A stretch of DNA of 64,000 nt from Coniella vitis (lineage: Eukaryota > Ascomycota > Sordariomycetes > Diaporthales > Schizoparmaceae). Positions 1 to 11,537 of this stretch are shown here, piece by piece. The notes beneath the pieces were generated by a model. It was not told the DNA's origin. It worked only from the letters and a program-made list of their open reading frames with translations, and made no database searches. The position numbers and the translations under genes were made by a program. Each line of letters starts with the position of its first letter. The stretch's first letter is position 1. The DNA lies in contig WUJK01000002.1 of assembly GCA_011317545.1 (NCBI GenBank), positions 2,542,001-2,606,000 of the forward strand, written 5' to 3'.

Positions 1-742
1 CCGTCGTGCTGGGGTCTGCCACTGCCGACTTTCGGGGTCTGCCTCTGCCGGGCCCTGGTCGGCGAGTGATGGGATTTTGGGTCGGATCGATCTTGCGATA
101 ACTGTCTCCAACGGAGCCGTTTGCCTCGGCCTTTTGCTGGGCACGACGAAGACCTTGGAAATGTTGACTGAGAGCCTTGTTTAGCCAATACAACTTAAAA
201 CAAATATCAAGACCGGAAGTCTAGCAAAGCCATCCATCAAGGGCAACCAGAGGTTGAATACCAGGTCACATGGCGCCCAAAAATACAAGGCTGGGTCTGG
301 CTCACAGCAGCTGTTTGGTTGTTTGTTTGTTTGCAGACGGGGACAGGCCAATACGAGAACCGGGAGGCGAGAATTGGTTGAACTCTGGAAAGGGAGCCAG
401 ATACCAAGGTCTCGTCCGAGGCACGCAAGGGGCAGAGCAACAGGAACAGGCAGGCTGACTCACCGACACCCCTCGTTAGTAAAGCCATATCCCATGGACC
501 TCATGTGGTTGCCGATCGTGGTCCATTCGGACCCGCTAATAACGCCTATGTTCTTGACAGACAAGATGGTGAAGAAGAGGTCCTTATCCGCCTCTGGAGG
601 ACACAGCAGAGGTCAGCGAAGCACCATGACTACGTGGAGTCGACCACCAGGCATCGGGCAATTGGATGCATCCACATCATTGCTGATGGCATCGGCAGTG
701 GGCAGATATCAATGATTACACGCAAGATGGATAGGCAGAGGG

Positions 743-759
743 TGAATGAATGAATGAAT
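743..759. repeat. (TGAA)4 microsatellite
   Basis: Four tandem TGAA units plus one base in intergenic DNA. It is a simple-sequence tract and no function is proposed. Confidence 0.8.
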
Positions 760-3073
760 CAATTGGAAGAGTCAAAACGGTCCAAAAAAAACACAAGGCA
801 GAAAAGCTACTGACTGTCGCCCCAATTTTTGTTATTCATTGTGCTGTTGGAAGGGAGCATCCGAGCTTGGAGACGGTCCAAGGGTGGTATGAATAGCCTC
901 AAGTACTGTTGTTGCTGATGGATTCGCGTCGGCGGTGGGATTTATTGTTAGGTCAGTACCAGTTGTCGAGGCTTCTGAGCAGGCGAGAAAGCAAGAGGAA
1001 GATAGGTGGCCATCTGGCAGGGTTCCGAGTTCTGGGTGGGGATGGGACGGAACCTTGGGGACGGCTCAGCAGCAGCTCCGACCAAGGTTGCAGGGGCTGG
1101 GCGGGCACGCTCTGGACGTACCGTACTATGTACAGCCTGCGTACAGGTACTTGCGAACGCAAACCTAGCAGAGCACGAAGGTCACTTGCTACCTAGGTAG
1201 CTACTGTCTAGGCAAGTCAAACATGCAAGGATCCCTTGCCGCTGACCCGTCCGCGCCGCAGCCAGATAGCGCACCCTGCCACCCCTGTGCGCTAGCTTAT
1301 CTTGAGCCAGCAGCCTGCACTCACACCCAGACTCGCCATCACCTGACATCGCGACTCTAGCGTGTGCAGAGTGGGGCAGTAGCCTGGAGCCTATTCCCGT
1401 TGTAGCGGGCCACTGAGACCCGTCGACGCGTACCGTTAACGCCTTGGCCAATCGCCGGCGCCAACGGGGCGTCAACCCGCACCCTCCTCGGCCACACCCC
1501 CGCCTCCTGAAATTCCTTGCTAAGAGAAATGACCCATGATTCATTGCAATGGCCCCAGCCTGCAGCAAATCCCGCTTCCTGCTCATCTCTTTCTAATCTC
1601 ATCCTCAGAACTGTCGTGGGCACGCGGAGCAGATGGACCTGGGACACGCTCGCTCATCGGCTCAAAGGAATGCAGCGGCTTTCTCATCGGGCGCAGATCT
1701 GCCTGATTGTCTGCCAAATTGCAGGCCGGGGGTGGCTGCAACACGGCAGCTCGTCCCAGGACGTCACCACGGACTATGGTGAACAGTGTAATGGAAGGGT
1801 GGCGGGTGGGGGTTTGCATAGAGCCCCGACGCCGCCCGGCCTGCTGCAGTCTGGCCCAATTCTCCCTGTTCTTCTAGCTCCCCAGTGCTGGGTCGCCAAT
1901 TGCTCTTCCTTTTTGCTGTCCCATATGTACCTCATCTACCTCCCAGCCCACCCTCTCCTTCCACCGGTCAGACCTGGCTCGAAGCAAAGACCCCTGGCGC
2001 GAAAGAGACATGCTCATACGCCGCCTGCAACGGCTTCCCAATCACAGAGCTGGATTGGGGCAAACAGCTGTGATCCTGTTCTCTAGATCTGGAAATGACT
2101 CACGCTTGCCTCGGCCGTCTTTCGTCACACCTTTTCAGGCTTGTCTTGCGTTGAGGCCCAGGCAAAGTGTGTTTATGCACAAATTTGCAGTGCTGCCTTC
2201 TTGCTGTGCTCAGCTCCTGACGTTCGTCGATCTCGGTCTGTCTGACGCATCTTCTCTTTGTTACGTCTTCGGCCAAGAGCACACGGACTTGGATTATACG
2301 CTGTTTTCCTGTAATCCGCACGGAGTCAAGGCAACAACCCGTCCAAGTCCTCTACTGTTGCACTGGGAAGCAGTGGCATCGTCCCCAGAATCGCTTGCTG
2401 CCCTCGATCGCTTGAGTACTTATCTACCTGGCGGTGTTGCGCAAGGCAAGGCACTGTGCTCACTTCGTATCCAGGGACCAGGATCTGGAATGGTTGCAAC
2501 ATATTACGATACAGGGGAAAAAACCACTCTACGCGAGTTGCCTCGACAGCAAGGCGAACCCACACACCCCCTCCACAGCATGCCCAGGTCCTGATTTGTT
2601 GGGCTTTGAGGGATGGTGCATAGGTAGTTAGACTGCCAGGTACCTAAGTAGTAGGCAACCACTGCCATCTGCCTCGGTGACCTGTCACTGCTGCCCAGTA
2701 CCATGCCTGGGTGAAAAGCAATAAGAAGCACGCCGTTCCAGCTTTTCTTTTGATCATGTTTGCTTTCTTACTTTGATGGGCGTCCTCGTCGAACAAGAGA
2801 GAGCAGCTTCCTGCAGTGTACTCCCCCCTTTGGCCATGGTCCCCATATTTGCAAGCATCCAGCTGGTCACACTGTGGCTCTCTTGTTCGTGACTTCATTC
2901 TGCCCGGCTTGTAGCCGATGCCCTTCCGGGGAGGTCAGAGCACTGCTGCAACTGGCTCTGCAGGCGGTTGAACTCAAACCTCAGAGGCTGTCTTTCTTTT
3001 CCTTGAGAGCGGCCACTCCCAAGGCACCATCACCACCTTGTGCTTCTTGGAGGTGCTCACCGGATTTCCAGGA

Positions 3074-3080
3074 TATATAA
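3074..3080 (+). promoter_or_regulatory. TATA-like element upstream of the 3389 gene
   Basis: TATATAA lies about 310 bp before the start codon at 3389, followed by a C/T-rich leader typical of fungal 5' untranslated regions. Whether transcription starts here is inference. Confidence 0.3.
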
Positions 3081-3388
3081 CACCTTCTGCAAAACTTCAG
3101 CCCCCCTATCAGTCACTTCACTTTCCAAGTGACTTATTTTCACACCACTCTTTCCCCAAGCCAGCCAGTCCGTATCCTGATGACCAGCCCGTGAACCGAA
3201 GTCAAGGCCAGCTCCACGGTGGATATTGCATCCTAGATTTGCAACCAAAACTCTGCCTACTTCACTTCAGTGGGACGCCTCCTTCCTATCTGGCCAACCA
3301 GGCTTGGTTCCTCGCATTTTTCTGCCTCTGAACCTCTCTCTTCCTCCCCCCTTCGGCTTGTGGACTTGTTCTTCTTCTCATCGCCAAC

Positions 3389-4313
3389 ATGTCTACTACT
3401 ACTGATCACCCGATGGTTCGCTTTCTATTTGCTATTTTGCAGCAAGAGTGCATCAAGAGTGTGATGAAGAATGTAAGCAGTTCCAGGGGTACTACAGCCG
3501 ACCGTCACGGTGCAGGATGGGTCCCGAAGGCTGCCGAGGCTGACCCAATCGAAATCTTAGGTCGATTGGAACCTTGTTGCACACAACCCAATCCTTCCTC
3601 AAGAGATTTCTAATGGCCACGCTGCTCGTATGCGATACTCGCGTTTCAGGGCCTCCCTCCTTGGAATCGAGCCCCAGAAGCGGAACCGCATCGCCAAGAA
3701 CAAAGTCACAAAGCTTCGCAAAGAGCTCCACAAACTCAAGAAAGAAAAGAGAGATTCCATCAAGCCCGACGCTGACGCACCCCCTGACAATGCCCCCAGA
3801 GACTCGATCACCACACCTACCGCGACAAATAGCGAACCATTCATCAAGCAAGAACCCCATCAACAACAAGAACCATCCCGCATTGATGCGAACATCGCAG
3901 TTGCCGACAGTCATACCCGCCCCAACCCGACCTCTGAGTCCCAACTTCAGTTTTACAAGCCATACATGTCACCACCAAGTGATAATCACACAGGCCTCTT
4001 TTCACACATCTACGGTCTGCCCCATGCTGCGAGCCCAGTAACCAACATTGCCGTCCACGAGCCGATATTTGACTACACCGCCTCAGCCACGGGCCAATGT
4101 GCTTACGAACAGGCTTCTTGGCAGCCAAGCCCCTCCTACTCGCCATACACGCTGACTTATGAAGTTGAAAACTTCAATACTCCAGCCCCGTTCAGCGACC
4201 ACCAGCACGTTGCTCATCCAGAGGGATTCGGGATTGTACCAAGCCCTATGCCAACAATCATTCATACACAAGACTTCATCAAGCATGAAGAGGCGGACAC
4301 TCGACTCTTCTGA
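3389..4313 (+). CDS. Small fungal Myb/SANT-like domain protein
   Basis: Two exons, 3389-3472 and 3561-4313, joined across an 88-nt GTAAGC...TTAG intron (3473-3560), give 278 residues. The join is well supported because it restores one helical domain at residues 8-55: VRFLFAILQQ, then VDWNLVA, then NGHAARMRYSRFR. This is the pattern of the short fungal Myb/SANT-like family, with conserved Trp and an RYSRFR third helix. A very basic stretch follows (RNRIAKNKVTKLRKELHKL), then a disordered Pro/Gln/Ser-rich tail. Two psi-K-x-E sumoylation-like sites, IKQE and IKHE, lie in the tail. A nuclear DNA-binding role is inferred from the fold; no target is known. The basic stretch resembles a bZIP basic region, but no leucine heptad follows. 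A second short SANT-like gene lies downstream at 8800. Confidence 0.8.
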
Positions 4314-5028
4314 AAAGACGCAAAAAGAGAGGAAGACAACAGACAACAGACAACTACAAAGGCCTGGAAAGGAGAAGTCCACCTCAAAAACGTCAGGATT
4401 GACAATGCTATGGCATAAAGTCGACCAAAATGGATAGGTGCCACTAAGAGCACAGTACACGCTGCAAATTGTTTTGAGATTATCCGCCACCTCGCTTTGA
4501 TTTCGGACTTATGAAGTTTTCACGAATTACAATATGCGGAATGTACGAGTATGGGATCCTTAGTTTAGAATGTTTTGACGAGGTGCGTTCTCAGTAGCCA
4601 TATACGGATCTTGGGTCATTTTATTGGGGGTACGCAGACGGTTTAGGATACCCAAAGTTGAGCCTCTTGTAAGAGGTCAATGTTTCTACTTGAAGTAGTC
4701 TTTTTGTCTCAAACCAACTTGGAGGACAGACTCGACTGTATCAAGCAGAGATTTTTTGTTCCAAAAAAAGGTTTTTCTTCTCATACTGATATTGGCTATA
4801 AAGCTACGAAAGATCTTGCATTGATCCATTATAAAATCAAGACTCTGCTCAACTACAAGCGGTCGAACTTCTAGAAAGCACTACTTGGCCCGTTTGTAGT
4901 TTCTAAACTTTTGTTCCTGGGACTGACTGGAAAGTTGGTGACAGACTCGCTGTAAAGTGTACGCAAGAATTTTCTCCTGGGTACAAGGCAAGCAGCTGCT
5001 TGCTGCAAAGCCATGACAAGGCCTCCCT

Positions 5029-5038
5029 CCCCCCCCCC
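5029..5038. repeat. C10 homopolymer
   Basis: Ten consecutive C within a pyrimidine-rich tract. Base-call length may be unreliable in such runs. Confidence 0.7.
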
Positions 5039-6246
5039 TTTCTAGTTTTCGCTTTCCCCCTTCCCCAGTAATTCTCCTTAGCACCTACCTGTCAGCCCCC
5101 ACGCAACCCACTCAAGCGTTGCCAGCTTTGATACATGCCTCATCGTTTCTTTGACTCAGTACTCTCAGTACTCCGTTTCTTCTTGCTGGGCTTCTTACAT
5201 TCGGTCAGGCTTGTTGGATTGCCGGTATGTACAATCCCAAACAACTTCAAAGTGTCTTTCTTGTTAATTCTTGGATATCAGCAGCCAGCCATCGCATCAG
5301 CTTGTCGATTTCCATCGATCCAGTGGGTGGCACTGAGAGTGCTGGGCAGCGAACAGCACTTCCTCTATCGCTTACTGCGGCTCGAACAGACTACTCAACA
5401 CCTGGTTGAAACTACCTAGGGTGTCTTTGAGCGTATGCAATGTGATACCACTACTGCAACATTGGCAAGCCAGTACACTTTCTGTCACTTGTGATGCTTG
5501 CGAGATTCTCTTTTCCCTCAAGCCACCAAGAGAGGTGCACTTCTCCGGGCCCACTACGCTCTGTAGCCCACCTTTCCACTTTGCTGTTGCACTGTGAAAG
5601 CTCCTCGGCCTCTTCCTTCTTCCATCCTACCGAGAATGAACGGGCCCCCTTCGTGCATGCCTTCTGTTACATCGGAGCAGATTCTGGCCCAGCCCTTGCT
5701 CTCCCCGGCGATCGAAAAGCTCAATGAGGCCACTTTGCTCCCGTAGCAAGCAAGAACAATTGCTTTTCTTTTCTCCTCTGACCTGTCGAGCAAAACCCTC
5801 AGCATACTTGGCTACCTCGTCCAACGGTATATTTTAACCCTAGGCATGTACCTATCCGGGGCTCATGTCTTCCTGGAAGCGCTATCTATTCTGGCGGTAG
5901 GACCTTTGACAGTTAGGCAGTCACGACTCGATCTCGTACCATCACTTCTTAGCAGAAACGGGCCAACGGCAGGGCCAACGCATACGAAATTGTTTTGATC
6001 TGGACTGTTCCATCCCAGGACTCTCCCCCCACCTCAAGAAACGAACCAACTGGATTGTCCCCTTCGAGCCGAAAACCTCGACCTCCCCGCTCCCTTCTTT
6101 TTCCTTATCGAAAGCGCCGAGCTCCAACGTCGATCTACAGTATCCAGAGTATCGTATTATGCAACTCGTCATGCGCACACATGAAATAAGCAGGGGAGAG
6201 TCAAAGCGGCACAGGGCTTGACTTCCGCGGAAGGATACATGGACCC

Positions 6247-6311
6247 AAGAAAGAAAAAAGAAAGAAAAGCAAGAAAAGAGGAGGAGAGAATGAAGACAAG
6301 AAGAGTAAAGG
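6247..6311 (+). repeat. Polypurine (GA-rich) tract
   Basis: About 65 nt almost entirely A and G, with only a few pyrimidines, in intergenic DNA. Such tracts can form triplexes or act as GAGA-like promoter elements; neither is shown here. Confidence 0.6.
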
Positions 6312-8799
6312 TTTGAATGGCAGTGGTCTGGCAGAGGCCACAGGGCCTCGGCCGTTGGCTTCGCATGACCATGACTTCAGAAGGAATGTTTCGAGGTTCT
6401 GTTGAGTCCGAAGCTGTTTGAAAACAAATATCCTGACCAGGCTGAGCTTGAAGACTGAGACAGCGTTTCGCCTTGTAGTGCCCAGCCACAGCGAACCAAA
6501 CGCTCCCATCCGAGTGTTGGTAACAGAGCATACAATACCAATAAACCGATTCAGATATCATTCTGAGCGTCTTCTACGAGGTCCATATCATAGGCAGTCT
6601 TGCTGCCACTGGCACTACTTGGAATGCTGAATTCGAGGACCACTTGATGGCCACTCGTGCAGCATGCAAGCCAGAGGATGAGCTGTGCTCACTCTCGGGA
6701 TGCTACGACTGCTGCTGACCTGTGCGTTTCTCGAAAAGCAAACACAAGCAGGACGGAGTCCCCAGGTGTTGTGCGGAGCATTAGCACCGGCTGTGAAGTC
6801 AGTTGGTTTCTTGATCAAAAGAACCCAGACAGCAGAAAGGTTGCAAGGGCAGTTATTCGGCAGCCATACTGGTATCTACCTTGACATTGACATCAGCAGG
6901 GATCCACAAGCACAGCATTGCTCCTGATAGCTGTCCCGAATACTTATACCGGTTGTGACAAGCCGCTTGTGACGTGACGCGGCAGCGGCCGCATATATTT
7001 GCTTCAAAAGGCTTCGACTGACACTGTTAATATGCTTTTTCAATTCCCAGGCCTGGCACCGAGAAATTCAAGCGAAGTGACGTGCTCGGATACCACTTTG
7101 ATTTGTCTGACCCTGCGGCCAGCACAAAAACATGCTCGGAGTTTCGAGACCTGTCTTGATTGGCATAGAAGAACCATATTGGAGAGCTCACCGCAAACTG
7201 CAGCAGATCCAGCGACTCTAATTACTCTCGGTCGACTTGATACTTTGGAGTTGATATGATGGGGCTGAGCTAAAGCACGAGAGCCTCACACCACTTCCGC
7301 TTTGCCTTCTTGTTTTGTCACTACACAGTCTAGTCCTTTTGCGAGCCCAAACGCAGTATATAACGCCTAAGCAAACTCACAAAGTAAGCATTTCCGGGAG
7401 GGAATGTTTGCATTTCCATTGTTGCGGTTGGTTCAAGTTGACTTAATTGTGCATTGGAAGCATTTGCTCAACAAATATTTTTGGAGGTCGCACCTCGCTC
7501 GACGGTCATTACTGCAAATTTTCGAACCAACACAGCCATTGCAAGGGAAAGGAGAGAGAGGATGTTTTTTTAACAAAAAAAACCAAAACCACCCGACTTT
7601 TGCTCTGATTGTGCGTCTCAAACCTTGTGAGATAATTTTGTGCCTTGAAGGAAACAAGCTACTGAGTTCAGGATCATGGTTAAAGCGGTTTATCAGCTTG
7701 TGTACTTTTTTACTGCCTATGATGCTTGTTTTTGTGGACTCCAACAGGTCCTGTTCATCACTTTGCTGCCCCAATTTGGTTATTTGGAGAATTCCACAAG
7801 AGTGATGGAGGCTCAGCTATATCCTACTTATCTTGATCGTATACTACTTGCTATGCACAGATACCATTTGGTGCCTTGACTTTCTAAAGCTTGTTGATAA
7901 GATTGACAGGCTGAAAACATTGACAAACCATATAATATGATTTACTTTTCCCAGTAGATCAGTAGCAAGATTATGGGATTTGCCAATAAATATGTATACA
8001 CTAAGCACACCAGTCTCAAGAGTCATGAATTATAGTCAAGCAATAAGGAAGTATGCTCTGAAATTTGAAATGACCAAGTTTTCATGCTCGATTCACTTCA
8101 TCTCTTTTATACTACAGAGTCTGCAAGTAACAAGCTGTTAGGATCTGGCATATCACATATTTGGATAGCTATCATACCAGGGATAATATCATTCCGTGTT
8201 GTGTTAGCTGTTCATCGTCCACCACGATATTGCCACCGTCGACTAACCAAAATATTGCGCAACACGACGTCTTCAAGACACACATTCGTCTTGACTGTAC
8301 ATGACAATAAACAGAGGCCCGAATTGAATGGAGCCTGCTCAAGGCAGTGAGGCACTGGGGTCGGTGGGGGGGAACTGATCTCAAAGCAAAGAAGCTGCCT
8401 TTTTCTTCTTCTCTTCTATTTTCCACAAGCCTATGCAGACAGGCCAGTATACCAATCACAACGGCGTCTAGCGTCCCTGGAAGTCGACAGCTGGTGACCT
8501 CCACGTTTGAGATAACTTGCAGCACCTCGGACTGGATCAACTTTTCTTCTCTTACCTTCTTTTTGTTTGATCGATTGTACCGAACTGTCTGATCAAACCG
8601 CACACGTACCAAGTTACCGGCAACGCTACGACCATCCATCCGTCTCTCTGTCAGCTCCTTGTGCTTTGATGGTTTTGGAGATCTTCAACCTGGTCAACAC
8701 TGGAATCTTTCCTCTCTGACATCTTTTCACTTTCACTGTGCAAGCCCGATAACCCGATAACGAGTGTTGAGTGAAATCACACTTTCAACGATCGGCAAA

Positions 8800-9896
8800 A
8801 TGGCCGGCCATAAGAAGTGTGAGTTTTTCTACTTTATCTTGGAGACCTCCCTTATACACCCGTTGATATTGCGTATAATATATGTCGTTGACTCCATTGG
8901 ACCACCCGCTTTCTCTCCCCCGTTTGAATTGCGAAAAGCAGATCAAATCTACAGGATTTGAATCAACAAAACAAATGACAAGTACCACAACTAGTTGCCC
9001 AAAACATTTACTCACTAAAACATGGCGAAATGTATTCTAGGGGACGACGCCGCCATCAAGGACCTGACCTTTGCGGTCCTCATGTCGGCCAACAACAGCC
9101 AGATCAACGTCAACGCCAACTGGGACAAGGTCACCGAGACCATGATCGCTTGGGGCTATGGCTTCAGCAAGGGCGCCATGAGTACGTTTACTTTGTCATA
9201 TATCTTGCCTCTTCTAGTGCCCCAACTTTCCCTAACCCCCCTTCCTCTCGAAAAAGAGTCCTTGGATTGGCATTCACGTTCCATCCAACTTGATTCAAAC
9301 ACTCCATGTCTATGTTTTCAATTTACACTTTTGGTACTCTGGAAAACAATTTGAAGAACACACAAGAAGCTAATCAATTCATTGCATCCGCTTTCACCGC
9401 CTACAGATCAGCAATGGACTAAGAAAATTCTCAAGGAATTTCGCGAGCGCCACCCCGAAGCGCCACCAGTACCCCGAGCAAGACCAACACTCCCAGCCGG
9501 GCCAGCGCGACGCCCACCCCTCACAAGAAGCGGCCCGCCAAACGCGTCAAGCGTGAGCGAGACTCAGAGGACGAAGAGGACGAGCTCGAGCTTGAGTTTG
9601 ACGGCAATGATGACAATGACTATGGCCCTGTGACCAATAGCACTATCACCACCACCACTGGCGGCGGCGGCAACAAGCCTGAAATCACCTGTAGCCGCAC
9701 CCCTCGCCGTGCCGCTTCCCACAAGAAGGTCAAGTATGAGGAGTCTAGCGACGAGGGTGGCGATTTCGAAGATCTTGAAGATTACAAGGGCCACTACGGT
9801 GAGGAAAAGGGTGGCAAGGGATTTGTTCACTCTGGCAAACGATCTCGTGCCATGGAAATGGACGAAGAGGACGCCAGTGATGATTTTACCGTCTGA
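8800..9896 (+). pseudogene. Small Myb/SANT-like protein with an apparent 1-nt frameshift
   Basis: Exon 1 (8800-8818), a 222-nt intron, exon 2 (9041-9181), a 225-nt intron and exon 3 (from 9407) encode MAGHKKWDDAAIKD followed by a helical domain (NWDKVTETMIAWGY, then NQQWTKKILKEFRERHP). This is a short fungal Myb/SANT-like module with two conserved Trp. After ERHP the frame used by the domain gives a low-quality tail ending at 9633. One frame over, a typical nuclear tail runs on to 9896: Pro/Ser/Thr-rich, then KKRPAKRVKRDSEDEEDELE, then a PRRAASHKKVKYEESSDE segment. The frame change falls at the CCCC run 9453-9456. No legal intron fits there: the only GT...AG pair spans about 14 nt. Either one C is missing from the assembly, or the allele is truncated. 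The typing as pseudogene is therefore provisional. Confidence 0.65.
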
Positions 9897-10312
9897 ACGG
9901 GGGGGCGGTGTGATTATCTTTTGTTGATTCTTGTGGTATGTCATCCACCGCCAACGTTTGGACTTGCAGGAGGAAGGCAGTTTCGGTTACTTATTGACAA
10001 GGGAAGGTAAATGCAAGCTTCGTCTATGTACAAAGACATGACAATACGTTATCTTTGCAAATAGGTTCTGTACTTGAATTCCGAAAATTAAGCTCCATAC
10101 AATCCGACTGGTGCCTCAGAAGGCGTCGCTCGTGCAAGCTTAAGTGAGCCATCGACGGCGAGACGCAACATCAAAAAATGCAAATATGACCAACTCGCCG
10201 TGGTCAACCGGTCTCACCAACAAGGAACCGCTCAGACAACCTAAAACTCCCGTGACCCGGACTGAAACCTGATAAACGCCTGGATTGAGCTTGTCGAAAT
10301 GCCGATTATATC
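9897..10312. other. Convergent 3' spacer
   Basis: A 416-bp spacer between the 3' ends of the Myb-like gene (plus) and UFD1 (minus). I see nothing beyond presumed 3' untranslated sequence. Confidence 0.5.
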
Positions 10313-11537
10313 TTAGGAGACCTTTTTGCCATCCAATCGACGCCCGCCAGCGTCTGGATTCTTCTCGGGCGCCTTGCCCTTCTCCTCCGAATCGACCTTC
10401 TTCTTAACCCCTCTCAGCGTCTGTCCCTGACCCGCGAAATGCGGCTTCTTGCTAGACTCAACCTCCTTTTCCTTCTCCTCCTTGGATTTGTAGGGTATGA
10501 TCTGGTAGCCGAGGAACAGCTTGTTAGGAGGTAAGCGCAGTGGCAGTGGTCCGTTTGTGCGTCTGCGAAAAGCAGGGGTAGCGGGAGAGCCATCTTTGTT
10601 TGCGGAAGCACCTCCAACAGGAGTTGCTGACTGCGGAGTGGGAGCCTTGCTGCCCTTCTTGGCGGTGAGACGAACGCCCTCGCCAGCAAAATTTGTCGCC
10701 CTGGCAGCCACAGAAGACGGCGCAATGGCGTCGTAATTAATGGCTTGTGCCATGGTACCCTGGTTATGCAGTAGCCCTCCAGCTGGGAGGCCACGGGCAC
10801 TCCTGGGCGTGCTGGTACCGCTTCCTTGTGCACGGGCGGGTTCGACATAACCTACAGGAGGTGCAAAGTCGACCGAAACGTCGGTTTCTATCATGCACAC
10901 GCCCATCTTCTCCGTCTCGGGCTTGACTTCGAGAACCGCAACATCGTAAACTGTGTCGTTGTATTCAAAGTTGAAGACGTCGCCACGGGTAAGAGCAGCG
11001 AAGTTTCGGAAGGCACGCTCAAGGACGGCCTTGGGGTCGCTTATGTCGAGGAAGTTGACGGACTGTGGCTGTAGCTTGACCAGGCGAGCGAGCTCGAGAG
11101 AGGTCGTCTTGATTTGGATCATGTCTCCCACGTCGAGGCAAAGAGTCTGCATCATCTGCAAGCAACGAGAAGTTTTGGTCAGTCATGGACATGCAAGCAA
11201 AGACGCCAAGATCCCCTTCCATATTGCATTGACTCACCCACTGCGGCAGATACGCTCTGCCTTCCTCGGCCACGAACTCCAACACGCCTGCGTGGGAATG
11301 CTTGCCCTTCTCGCCGTTAATGAGCTCCATAAGCAACGGCCATTGCACGTGCAGCTTGGAAACTTTGTCAAGGGCTGAAGGCGGCAGTAGGATCTTGGAG
11401 CCATAGTTTGGATCGGTGCGTTCCGGGCCAGGCGCCATAACCATAGGATAGCAGCGGTAGTACTCGTCGAACCGTCGGCTGGCTAGGCCACGGTACATGC
11501 GGGCGGCGGTCATGAAGTCTTGGTTGCCAGGATCCAT
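10313..11537 (-). CDS. UFD1: Ubiquitin fusion degradation protein 1 (Ufd1)
   Basis: Exon 1 runs 11537-11238 and exon 2 runs 11155-10313 on the minus strand, separated by an 82-nt intron starting GTGAGT; together they encode 380 residues. The N-terminal double-psi-beta-barrel domain is clear: FDEYYRCYPMVMA near residue 22, KILLPPSALDKVS, GVLEFVAEEGRAYLPQW, then MQTLCLDVGDMIQIK across the intron. The NFLDISDPKAVLERAFRNFA and LTRGDVFNFEYNDTVYDVAV motifs follow. Ufd1 partners Npl4 as cofactor of the Cdc48/p97 ATPase and binds ubiquitin chains to extract substrates from the ER membrane and chromatin. The C-terminal third is low-complexity and basic, as expected for the Npl4/Cdc48-binding part. Length matches fungal orthologs (yeast about 360). 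The exon 2 frame opens with two Met codons, but the start at 11537 carries the canonical N-terminus. Confidence 0.96.

Larger units (their letters stand above)
1..3388. other. Gene-free stretch upstream of the first Myb-like gene
   Basis: No reading frame here has family resemblance, splice-linked partners or a convincing composition; the longest (about 190 codons near 1517-2086) looks like chance openness in GC-rich DNA. It contains a (TGAA)4 run, a 12-bp palindrome CTACCTAGGTAG (1189-1200) and, close to the first gene, a pyrimidine-rich leader from about 3290. It most likely holds the long promoter of the gene starting at 3389 and the 3' flank of a gene outside the window. Unannotated non-coding RNA cannot be excluded. 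Confidence 0.5.
4314..8799. other. 4.5-kb gene-free stretch between two Myb-like genes
   Basis: No coding region supported on either strand. Short open frames (up to about 150 codons) have random composition and no splice partners. The stretch contains a C10 run, a roughly 65-nt polypurine tract (6247-6311), and from about 8390 a T/C-rich leader for the gene at 8800. It is unusually long for a fungal spacer, so an RNA gene or a decayed element could be hidden here. Confidence 0.5.

Noticed and set aside
1517..2086. 189-codon open frame in the left gene-free stretch
   Set aside because: No recognisable motifs, random-looking composition, overlapping equally long frames on the other strand and no splice partners.
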